From the NCBI RefSeq assembly GCF_000350225.1, contig NW_005179013.1:161753-225752 (forward strand): a DNA stretch of 64,000 nt, in the 5' to 3' direction. The translations under genes were made by a program, and so were the position numbers. Source of the stretch: Chondrus crispus. Lineage: Eukaryota; Rhodophyta; Florideophyceae; Gigartinales; Gigartinaceae. Shown in pieces: positions 9,716-17,916 of the stretch (positions are counted from its first letter, which is position 1; each line of letters begins with the position of its first letter). Under the pieces are notes generated by a model, which worked only from the letters and a program-made list of their open reading frames with translations, made no database searches and was not told the DNA's origin.

Positions 9716-12239
9716 CTCCCCGTGCTGTTGCGGGCAATAATGCTCTTGTAAGTATACAGGACAACAATACTCACTTGATATTGCACGTTGTAGTAAATGC
9801 AGATATGAGATAGCTCTCTTCGATGTTTATCGTCGGGAGGATCTTAAGTAGGGAAAGAGAGACTTGGTAATCTGGAAAACTATAGTAGGTGCGGTATGAC
9901 TGGGCTGTCTTACGAGGCGGTGCATTGTAGAGTGCCTAAGAAGCTGCCGCGTAAGTTTTGAGGAGTTCGGAAGCAGAACGCTTCCAGGTGCACATGCAAT
10001 TTTTGCATGCTGCACTCATGCTTGAGTCGATATGAAATGCTTTAACAGCACAATAGCCAGCCACGTAACACAGCGTGGCGCAATACTTGGACATAGCAAT
10101 GTACTCAGTACAAATGGGAGCGGAGGAAGGAGAATGTGACTAGCTTCAAGGAGTTGGCAACAAGATGATATTGCTCATCCTGGCAAATGGTTATACATCG
10201 AACCGTCGGAATAGTGGAACACAGTTGACTGATCATAGCAATTCTATCTCTACTCTGTTGCTCCATACTAGAGCTTCACACAACCCAAACAGTATATAAG
10301 CAGAAACTTATCTCCAAAATAAAGAACTGAGCTGCCTTGAACAGCACAGAACCATAGCTTTATCACTCCTCGTCTGAGAACGTACACTACGACTCGAGGC
10401 GGCGTATTAAAATCAAATCCACCGGCTTCGAACTGCCTCAGGTTTCTAATATAGTGTTCGCATGTATTCTACCAGCCATTCCTGGTAACTGAAGACGAAT
10501 CAGGTTCTGTTTCGTTTCATTTCGCTGGTGTAAGATTCTATCTATTCGGCTGAGAGCGAAGCTAGTTGCACTTCTTGTCAATACAAGCTGTTAACTGGGT
10601 CAATATATTCAAGCATGTTTCTGATTGCAGCAGTCCAGGGCAGGTTGAACACTGCAGATGGCACAATCAACTTTCGTAAGAGTTTACGCTAGATTCCCAA
10701 ATCCAGAAAGAATCTGCGGGACGAGCCTATCGAAGAATCTTTCAAAATTGACCTCGGAAGGTAAGGTCGGCCTATGCCGTACAAAATCAAGTTCATCTCT
10801 CAATGCTGGCAACGCAAGAGAGGGTGATAAAGTAGGTTATTGTGGAGAAAATGAGGGGAAAGGGTGCAACGAAAAATGAACTTGGAGGAAAGACTGGCAG
10901 ATAGATAGGAGTGGAAAGAGAAAAGGGGAAGCTTTCATATGAACAGGAAAGAATTGAAGAGAGGGAAGTGGGGTTAGAGGGAAAAGGATTGCACGTCATA
11001 GTAATATGGTAAGAAGGAAAGGAACGAGAAGGGGTGAAACAGCTAAAAAAGCTAAGAGAAAGAAGAGTGGGGGAAGGGTAGAAGGATGAGGAGAATGAGA
11101 AGAGCACAGGTACCGGGCAATAGAAGGGAATGTTTCGCGTTGCCGAGTAAGGAGGGAGTGAGCTGGGCCTCCCGACCTACAGTGCAGATGTAATTTGGAG
11201 GCGACTTTCATATTACAGTGAAGTAAAGTCTACTATGGATGCCCTAGAATTTCTCTTAAAAGAGAGAGCACGATGATATAATGGGAAGCGTGACGTTGAC
11301 CCTTCCACCGTGCCATCGTGCGTCTTCTTTAAAGATGGGCCACTGTATCATCAAAGTTTATAGTGTGATCTGCGCCTCTTCCTATTTGTTAGCAAAGCGA
11401 AGCCGAGTTTCGTGATGGAATCAGTTGTCACTACTGGAGCGATAATTTATGAATTTCGCTCATGATGAACGGATCTCTGATTCTTGTCTCAGGGGACATG
11501 TAGGACTGTCATGGGATCACAGAAAGAGGATGCGTCTCCATCCTGAATCAATGGCCTTCCATCGTTGCAGGGACGTAGACAAATTTGATCTCCCGCTATC
11601 GAAGAACGTGGATCGGTGAAGTACGTGGATTGGGGCGTTGTTCTTCCGTACCCGCTTTCACTCAATCGAGAGCTGGCGATACCCAGCGAAAATCTCTGTG
11701 ACCTCGTCATCATATTGATATCTGTTCCAGGCTAGCAATATATTGCGGAAATTTTCTCATTCAGCTCGACCGTCATGGCATTTTAGCCCGCCCTAGGGTC
11801 AAGAGAGAGAGTGGCACCCCCGCCTTGGTGCGTGACTGCGTCTGGCCTCGACTTGGGCAAAGACATCAGCGCATCTGCGCCTGCGGCGAATTCTCCTGCT
11901 CATAACTCTGGCCTACTGTGAATCAACGGGTGAGAATTAGCAAAAAGTGATTTATAAGACGGGAAAGGATGAGACGAGGCATAAGCAAAGTGGAAAGAAC
12001 GGCTGAAGGCTTTATAGTTTCTGTCCAGACGAGCACCGCCAGCAGATGCGCCAGTGCCCATATCTACCACTTCTGTCCTCACACGTTGTGACGTGTACAG
12101 ACGTGTACAAACAACCCAGTCATCTGACCACGAAAAATCGTCAAAAAAGGGATAATCCCTTCCCATTCCTTCCATCAACTTCCTGCATATACACACCCGT
12201 TCCTCCACTTCACGTCCCACTTCTTCCGCCATCCAAACG
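9716..12239. other. Intergenic, no gene seen
   Basis: No frame with family resemblance was found on either strand. The left ~900 bases are AT-richer and could be diverged repeat. The stretch at about 10,793-11,107 is strongly purine-rich. The last ~180 bases before the dihydrolipoamide dehydrogenase gene are pyrimidine-rich, like the leaders of the other host genes here, and probably hold its promoter and 5' leader. Confidence 0.5.
10793..11107 (+). repeat. Purine-rich (GA) tract
   Basis: About 315 bases where the plus strand is almost all A and G with few interruptions, in runs such as GGAGGAAAGA, GAGAGGGAAG and AAGAAGGAAAGG. It is irregular rather than a clean tandem repeat. Such strand asymmetry can form triplex DNA or be a decayed microsatellite. 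Confidence 0.6.
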
Positions 12240-12260
12240 CCCCCCCCCCCCCCCCCCCCC
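12240..12260 (+). repeat. 21-nt poly-C tract directly before a start codon
   Basis: Twenty-one consecutive C residues end three bases before the ATG of the dihydrolipoamide dehydrogenase gene (context ACCATGG). If transcribed, it forms the last part of the 5' leader. Homopolymer length in an assembly is uncertain. Confidence 0.9.
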
Positions 12261-12263
12261 ACC

Positions 12264-13751
12264 ATGGCGCTCCTCTTCCGCGCTCGATCCGGCGATATGC
12301 GCGCCCTTCTGCGTAGATCCTTCGCCTCTGCCGCCCCGCAAGACCTCGTCATTATCGGCGGTGGCCCGGGGGGATACGCCGCCGCGATCAAGGCCGCGCA
12401 ACTCGGCCTCAAGGTCACCTGCGTCGAGAAGCGCGGCGCGCTCGGGGGCACCTGCCTTAACGTTGGATGCATTCCTAGCAAGGCCCTTCTGCACTCGTCG
12501 CATCTGTTCGAGGAGGCAAAGAATAGCTTTGGAAAGCACGGTATCGACATCAATGGCGGCGTTGACATCAACCTCCCAGCGATGATGAAGCACAAGATGG
12601 ACAGCGTCAACGGCTTGACAAAGGGCATTGAGGGCCTTTTTAAGAAGAATAAGGTCACCTATGTCAGGGGAGCGGGCAAATTGGGAGGGCCTGGCGAGGT
12701 CGCCGTCGAGTTGATAGACGGCGGTCAGGATAAGATCCAGGCCAAAAACATTATGATTGCGACAGGCTCCGAAGTCGCAAAGTTGCCCCCCGTCCCGGTT
12801 GATGAAGAAGTCATCGTTTCGTCCACCGGCGCCCTCAAGCTAGACAAGGTGCCGGAGAAGATGATTGTCATTGGTGGCGGCGTCATCGGATTGGAGATGG
12901 GGTCTGTGTGGCGGAGGCTCGGATCACAGGTTACCGTCGTCGAATTTCTCGATCGCATCGTTCCCGGTGTTGACAAGGAGATCGCCGATAGCTTTTTCCG
13001 CATCCTGAAGAAGCAGAAAATGAAATTCAAGCTTGGCACCAAGGTCGTCGCGTCGCGCAAGGAGGGCGGCAAAGTTTTATTGGATATCGAAGCCTCTAAG
13101 GGTGGAAAGGCGGACACCCTGGAAGCTGACGTCGTGCTCGTCGCCACGGGCCGTCGCCCGTTCACACATGGGCTCGGTTTGGAGGAGGCTGGCGTGAAGA
13201 TGGACAAAATGGGCCGCATTGATGTTGACGACAGCTTCCGCACAAGTGTCCCCAACGTATATGCCATTGGCGACGTCATCAAGGGACCTATGCTTGCGCA
13301 CAAGGCCGAGGATGAAGGCCTCATCTGCGCCGAAATTATCGCGGGCGTCGGCACTGGGCATCTCGATTACAACTGCGTCCCCGGCGTCATTTACACGCAC
13401 CCAGAGGTGGCCACCGTTGGGAAGACAGAAGAGGAGCTGAAGGAGGACGGCGTGGAGTATTCGAAGGGAACGTTTCCCTTCATGGCCAACTCGCGTGCGC
13501 GGACGAATGACGTTGGCGGTGACTTTGCCCAGGGCATGGTCAAGGTGCTGGCCGATAAGAAGACGGACAAGCTACTCGGTATGCACATTGTCGGACCAAA
13601 CGCTGGTGAGCTCATCGCAGAGGGCGTGCTCGCGATTGAGTATGGAGCTAGCACGGAGGACATCGCGCGCACATGTCACGCGCACCCGACTTTGTCAGAG
13701 GCTACCCGGGAAGCAGCGATGGCGACCCATGGCAAGCCAATTCATTTTTAA
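12264..13751 (+). CDS. Dihydrolipoamide dehydrogenase (E3), mitochondrial type
   Basis: A flavoprotein disulfide reductase that reoxidises the lipoamide of 2-oxoacid dehydrogenase complexes and the glycine cleavage system, passing electrons via FAD to NAD+. The protein is 495 residues, normal for the family with a leader. Residues 1-24 are Arg/Ser/Ala-rich without acidic residues apart from one Asp, ending RRSFASAAP, like a mitochondrial presequence. The FAD Rossmann motif is GGGPGG (32-37), the redox-active disulfide is Cys64/Cys69 in [13 protein letters not shown], the NAD site is near [11 protein letters not shown], and the catalytic dyad is His474/Glu479 in HAHPTLSE. No intron is visible. 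The start is chosen for its Kozak context (ACCATGG); M12 is a possible second start. It is convergent with the next gene. Confidence 0.96.
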   Translation: MALLFRARSGDMRALLRRSFASAAPQDLVIIGGGPGGYAAAIKAAQLGLKVTCVEKRGALGGTCLNVGCIPSKALLHSSHLFEEAKNSFGKHGIDINGGVDINLPAMMKHKMDSVNGLTKGIEGLFKKNKVTYVRGAGKLGGPGEVAVELIDGGQDKIQAKNIMIATGSEVAKLPPVPVDEEVIVSSTGALKLDKVPEKMIVIGGGVIGLEMGSVWRRLGSQVTVVEFLDRIVPGVDKEIADSFFRILKKQKMKFKLGTKVVASRKEGGKVLLDIEASKGGKADTLEADVVLVATGRRPFTHGLGLEEAGVKMDKMGRIDVDDSFRTSVPNVYAIGDVIKGPMLAHKAEDEGLICAEIIAGVGTGHLDYNCVPGVIYTHPEVATVGKTEEELKEDGVEYSKGTFPFMANSRARTNDVGGDFAQGMVKVLADKKTDKLLGMHIVGPNAGELIAEGVLAIEYGASTEDIARTCHAHPTLSEATREAAMATHGKPIHF

Positions 13752-14065
13752 GGTAACTGCTAGACTAATCATGACCTGGACCGAATCCGAATCCTTAATA
13801 TTTTGCGTCAAACGTTTTTGAAAACTGCACGTTCCAGTTGAGCAACGGGACAGACGACATTGGGTTTCTCGGCGATTCTGTGCAAGATTAGACTGAGAGG
13901 CGATGTACATTGGCGGTCGCGCGCTGGCGAACGAAGGTAGAACTCGGGAATACTACAGCAGCATGTGTTGATAAAGTCGTGATAAGGCGATATGCCAGGC
14001 CGATGCGATTCGTGTTCAGTATCGAGATGTATATGCAAAGTTTTGGTGGTTGCCATTGGATGTGA
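13752..14065. other. Intergenic between convergent genes
   Basis: 314 bases between two stop codons, holding both 3' ends. I see no further gene or repeat. Confidence 0.6.
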
Positions 14066-14698
14066 TCACATGAAATCATCCTCGAATTCGGTGTGATTGC
14101 CAAAGAATTCCTTGTTACTTGACATTTTCTCTTCTTTATGAATGTTATCATACGAGAGTGCCTCCTTTTCCTTCATTCTCTGTTCCCTCAAGGCCTTTTC
14201 AGCCTCCTTTTGGTGCTTGAGAGCTTCCCTAGCCCTTCGATTGAGCTCCTTGATCCTGGCTGTTTTCTGGGCGGCCAAGTCAGGAAAAGCCTCGGTCTTA
14301 GTTCTATTGAGTCTATTGACAATCTCATTAACTCTTTTGTCAACCTTGCATCTCTTGACGGCCTTGACGTTATGAAAGCTGACCTGGCCCACGGCCATAT
14401 CGCCTGTCTTTTTCAAGTTTGACCAGTAGGTGTAGACGATACCGACGTTGCTCATCTTGTTCCCCTCAATGGAGTTGTGCTTGACGAGCTGTACGCAGTC
14501 CTCCAGAACGCTCTCTGGGATGGAGTCGATGGTCTCCCCGTCCTTGAGACGGAGGTAGACATGGGCTGAGGAGAGCTTGTCGACATGGAACCAGACGTCG
14601 TTTTCCCAGCCGTGCGCGATGAGCTGCTCGTTTTCGTGCTTATCTTTACCGACGTACACAAGGTACGAATCGTCACAGGTCTTGTAGTAGAATACCAT
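14066..14698 (-). CDS. CCDC25-like protein (NFACT-R/DUF814 domain)
   Basis: 210 residues from ATG 14698. An in-frame ATG at 14776 would add 26 basic residues that the family lacks. The N-terminal half has the NFACT-R pattern: MVFYYKTCDDSYLVYVGKD, then the hallmark ENDVWFHVDKLSSAHVYLRL, and VGIVYTYWSNLKKTGDM. The C-terminal half is a charged Lys/Glu/Arg coiled coil ending in an acidic EFEDDFM. This matches eukaryotic CCDC25 proteins in length and order. The family is conserved; an extracellular-DNA-sensing role is reported for human CCDC25, and the role in algae is not known. No intron is seen. It is divergent from the PsbU gene. Confidence 0.9.
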   Translation of the reverse strand: MVFYYKTCDDSYLVYVGKDKHENEQLIAHGWENDVWFHVDKLSSAHVYLRLKDGETIDSIPESVLEDCVQLVKHNSIEGNKMSNVGIVYTYWSNLKKTGDMAVGQVSFHNVKAVKRCKVDKRVNEIVNRLNRTKTEAFPDLAAQKTARIKELNRRAREALKHQKEAEKALREQRMKEKEALSYDNIHKEEKMSSNKEFFGNHTEFEDDFM

Positions 14699-15167
14699 GG
14701 CTGCGGACGCGGAGTGTTTTTCGGTTAGAAGAGTTGCACGCGAGCTTCGTCTCGTTGGCTTTTTGCTCCTCTTCAAAAGGACTCAGGTTGTTAATCCTTG
14801 GGAGGGCGACTTGTCTAGCTAGGAAAGCCGTGGAAACTGTAAGGGACATCACGTGATTACAGTCGATGGTACTTACAGCATTTTCATTACAGTATGATCC
14901 AATTGGAGAGTTTGATCTGAAGTTTGGATGAGTGGGATGAGTGGTTCGTATGCAGCGACACAAGGGTTGAAACAACTGACCAATCGACAGCTCCGAGCTC
15001 ACGGGGACGAGATTCAGATCTCCGTCAGGGCGCAGCTGAGTCTGACATCATACACTCGCCTTTGACCTTCGTTCTTTTACTCTTCTCCGGCTCTCACAAA
15101 CCCCAACTTCCTCACCCCTGTTTCCGCTCCCCCTCGCCTGCACAACCGAGCCTCCCCGTACGCAACG
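14699..15167. promoter_or_regulatory. Shared divergent promoter region, CCDC25-like / PsbU
   Basis: 469 bases between the two start codons, so both promoters must lie here. The 110 bases before the PsbU ATG are pyrimidine-rich (CTTCCTCACCCC-type), as in the leaders of the other host genes in the window. I see no clear TATA box. Confidence 0.45.
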
Positions 15168-15623
15168 ATGGCTTTCGTCACCGGACCAGCCCTTCCCTCC
15201 CTGCGCGCCGCGCGCGCCACGTCGACCTGCACCGTCCGCATGGCGGCCGACGCCGCGGAGGAGCCCGTGTCGCGCCGCGCCATCATCGCGGGCGTGGTGG
15301 CTGCCGCGGCCGCGGCCGCGCTGCCGAAGGTCGCGAACGCCGAGCGTGAGTATCCAAACGTCGGCTTCTTGGGCGGCAGCGACGTCATCGACGTCAACAA
15401 CGCCAACGTCCGCGCGTACGTCAAGTTCCAAGGGTTCTACCCGACCCTCGCGGGCCTGATCGTCGCGAATGGCCCGTACAAGTCAGTCGATGAGCTCTTC
15501 GCCTTGCCAGATCTTACCCCGCAGATGAAGACGACGCTCGAGAAGTACAAGGATAACCTCACCGCTTTGGAACCTACCCCCGAGTATGAGCTGGACAAGT
15601 TTAACAACGGCCTCTACCGTTAG
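15168..15623 (+). CDS. psbU: PsbU, 12-kDa extrinsic protein of photosystem II (precursor)
   Basis: A lumenal subunit that stabilises the Mn4CaO5 oxygen-evolving cluster in cyanobacteria and red-lineage plastids. The 151-residue precursor has a two-part leader. Residues 1-25 are a Ser/Thr/Arg/Ala plastid transit region. Residues 35-58 are a thylakoid signal with a twin-arginine-like SRR, a hydrophobic alanine core and the cleavage site VANA, giving a mature protein of 93 residues. The mature part carries the PsbU helix-hairpin-helix region: DVNNANVRAYVKF, GFYPTLAGLIVANGPY, then VDELFALPDLTPQ, ending FNNGLYR. No intron is seen. The start is set by the leader and the context AACGATGG. PsbO follows tail to tail. 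Confidence 0.96.
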   Translation: MAFVTGPALPSLRAARATSTCTVRMAADAAEEPVSRRAIIAGVVAAAAAAALPKVANAEREYPNVGFLGGSDVIDVNNANVRAYVKFQGFYPTLAGLIVANGPYKSVDELFALPDLTPQMKTTLEKYKDNLTALEPTPEYELDKFNNGLYR

Positions 15624-16066
15624 ATGCTTTTTTGCTTGAGTCGTTTTCGCTTCTAGGCATTAAACTGCAATTAATACGTTTTTCTTCAATGTCTTTGAGT
15701 GTGTTTTCTCCAGCGCGGAACATTGCTTGCTTGCCTTTTGACGAAAATAGACCGCAGCCATTTATTTCTCTGGCACTTGGTTCACAAATATGCGTTTGCA
15801 CCAGCTCAGAAGAAGTCATTTATGGAGACATAGCCACCTGAACGGGCCCTAATAACGTGCGTAGAGAACTGAACACTGAGGTTGAAGACTGTCAGACTAC
15901 TTTGATTCTTAGATAAGTGCATCGAGATGTTCAGATGAAATGACTTTTACCGGTGACCCACGCCGCGTCTACGCATAACAAAGCGAATCGAACGCCCGAA
16001 CCCCACTCAACCCCAATGCGCATGCACAACGACTAGCACTAAATAAGCACGACAAAGCAGCCGACC
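15624..16066. other. Intergenic between convergent psbU and psbO
   Basis: 443 bases between the two stop codons, holding both 3' untranslated regions. It is AT-richer just after psbU. No further gene is seen. Confidence 0.6.
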
Positions 16067-17236
16067 TCAAGACTCCTCGACACGCCCGTAGAACACGCCT
16101 TTAAGCAACACCTTCTTTGGCGTCTTTGCTCCCATATCCGTATCGGACAGCTGCTCCGACACGAACACGCCTGCCATTTCGCCGTTAGCGGCGTCGATCT
16201 TCTGGACGGCCATCTCGATCGCGCCGTCGGTAACCTGGAACACCTTGTTAGTCTCCTTGAAGATCTCGTCCTGGCCCTCGCCACCGTCGGCCTCCATGCC
16301 TGGCAAGCCTACTGCCATGTCATACCCAGTGGTACCACCGCGGCCCTTAGGGTCCAGAAAGAGCCCCGAGCGGTACGACGGGACCTTGAAGTCACCGCCA
16401 AACTCTGTGGCGGTCGTGATGTCTGTGCCATCGGCCTTTGCGATCAAATTCTTAACCGTGAACAAAAACGGGACACGCTCCCCACCGGGCAGCTGCACAG
16501 TCGTAGCAGCGTAGTCAATACCATCCTTCTCCTCAAACACAACCTCATTATTGCCGACCTTCAACGGCCCTTCAATCCCAGTAAGCGTATACGTCGCCCT
16601 AGTCATCAGCTTAGTATCAACAAAGGCCTTCTTAACCTCTCCTTTACGCTTGCCGGAGACTTCCTCCTCAACCTGGAACGTCTTGGGCTCCAAGCAAAGG
16701 TCGACGATCTTGTACGACTTACCCGAGTCGAGCTTGATAGCGCCCTTGGCGCCCTCGACCTCCGGGCAGCGGTTCGCCAAGCCCGTCCCCTTGACCTGCA
16801 TGTAGGTGAGCTGGTCGATGTCGCTCTTGGTCAGCGCGCCCGCCGCGTTCGGCGCGACCAGCGCGGCGGCCGCCAGAAGCCCCAGCGCGGCGCCCTGCAC
16901 CGGCGCGCTGCGCAGCAGCGCGGCGGCCTTGTCCGCGTCCTGGCGCGCGCGCTTCACGAGCCTGTCCGCCAAGGAGGCGCGCACTGTGCGGGTGGGGAGG
17001 AAGGAAGCGAGAGACGCGGGGGTGTGGGTTAGACTTGGAATTTTTTTTCGGGCGCGGAAAGCGGGCTGCGAGGAGTGGCGCGCGCGGGGTGGCAACGCGC
17101 CAACAAGGGAACAGGGGCCGATCGGAGCGGGCGGGGACGTACCAACAGCGGGGCTGTGCGCGGGGGCGGCGAGGGCGCGCCCCCGGAAGGAGGCGGCGGC
17201 GGCGACCGGGGTGGGAGCGACAAAGGCGAAAGTCAT
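16067..17236 (-). CDS. psbO: PsbO, 33-kDa manganese-stabilising protein (precursor, one in-frame intron)
   Basis: The main extrinsic subunit of the oxygen-evolving complex in the thylakoid lumen. Read without splicing, the frame gives 389 residues, with an unusually long Pro/Arg/Ser-rich insert in the leader. A canonical intron (see 16984-17142) of 159 nt removes 53 codons and leaves 336 residues, close to other PsbO precursors. After splicing the leader is a transit peptide, then a hydrophobic lumen signal (LGLLAAAALVAP) ending NAAGA, and the mature protein starts LTKSDIDQLTYMQVKG. The conserved disulfide cysteines are in NRCPEVE and DLCLEP. Other hallmarks are GIDYAATTVQLPGGERVPFLF and the C-terminal segment LKGVFYGRV. 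It is convergent with psbU and divergent from the next gene. Confidence 0.95.
   Translation of the reverse strand: MTFAFVAPTPVAAAASFRGRALAAPAHSPAVGTSPPAPIGPCSLVGALPPRARHSSQPAFRARKKIPSLTHTPASLASFLPTRTVRASLADRLVKRARQDADKAAALLRSAPVQGAALGLLAAAALVAPNAAGALTKSDIDQLTYMQVKGTGLANRCPEVEGAKGAIKLDSGKSYKIVDLCLEPKTFQVEEEVSGKRKGEVKKAFVDTKLMTRATYTLTGIEGPLKVGNNEVVFEEKDGIDYAATTVQLPGGERVPFLFTVKNLIAKADGTDITTATEFGGDFKVPSYRSGLFLDPKGRGGTTGYDMAVGLPGMEADGGEGQDEIFKETNKVFQVTDGAIEMAVQKIDAANGEMAGVFVSEQLSDTDMGAKTPKKVLLKGVFYGRVEES
16984..17142 (-). other. Probable spliceosomal intron in psbO
   Basis: On the minus strand it starts GTACGT (17142-17137), contains a branch-like CTAAC and a pyrimidine-rich stretch, and ends CCCGCACAG at 16984. 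Its length of 159 nt is a multiple of three and it has no in-frame stop, so it could pass as coding. Removing it joins HSPAV to VRASLADRL, which gives a normal PsbO leader. Confidence 0.75.
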
Positions 17237-17916
17237 GGCGGGGGAGGAGAGTTTGACGGAGCGGCGGTGACGGGGGGAAGGTGCGGTTGCGATTGGAGGG
17301 GGGATAGAAGGATGGGGGGGTGCGGGGAGAAGGGGGGAACAAGGGGGAACAAGAGGTGCAGACCGGGGACGGTATGACAGCAGGCGGCTCAGTGAGGAGG
17401 GGGAAGGAGGATGATCTCCTCTTCAACCCCATACCGTCACAACCACAAGTTCCGGCCGCGACGTAAAAGATCTCCACCGATCTGCCCCCCGCGCTTACGC
17501 AGCTCGCTTCGAGATATCGTAGCCCCTCTAGAAGTTATTCAAAAAGTAACTTTTCGCCCTAACACTTACAGTCATCCTCCTTCCGTCAAGGCTGTAATGA
17601 GCATGGAAACGTGTGAGACGTGTTGTGATGCGTGGCAACGTGTAATGCGGAAACTCACTGTAAATAGAGGCCTTTCGACCTTGCTGTGCGTCGCTCCAGC
17701 TACCAAGGGTAACCAATCAAAGCGTAAACATTGTCACGGCAGCTTCAACCCTCTGAAGCTTGCGCTTCATCCGTTCACCGGTTGCAAGGAGAAGTCCTCT
17801 TCTCCCTGCATGACTTGTCGCACCCGCGAAACGGCAACCTTGCCAGGCCCCACACCCCGTTCTTCCCTTCACCCCTCCCCCTTCCCCATGCCCTTCCCTT
17901 CCCCCGCTACCATACC
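17237..17916. promoter_or_regulatory. Shared divergent promoter region, psbO / Rossmann-fold gene
   Basis: 680 bases between the two start codons. Next to psbO the plus strand is G/A-rich (so the psbO leader is C/T-rich), and next to the other gene it is C/T-rich. An upstream ATG at 17888-17890 lies 29 bases before the chosen start of the plus-strand gene and out of frame with it. Its short frame (28 codons) overlaps the main start and ends near 17,974, which could lower translation. No TATA box is clear. Confidence 0.45.

Noticed and set aside
11265-11330. Short inverted repeat GCACGATG..CATCGTGC as a terminator or small RNA
   Set aside because: Arms of 8 bp with a ~40-base loop are within chance expectation.
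17035-17377. Gly/Arg-rich plus-strand open frames opposite the psbO leader
   Set aside because: They are shadows of G-rich sequence on the reverse of psbO coding, intron and leader; no start context or family resemblance.
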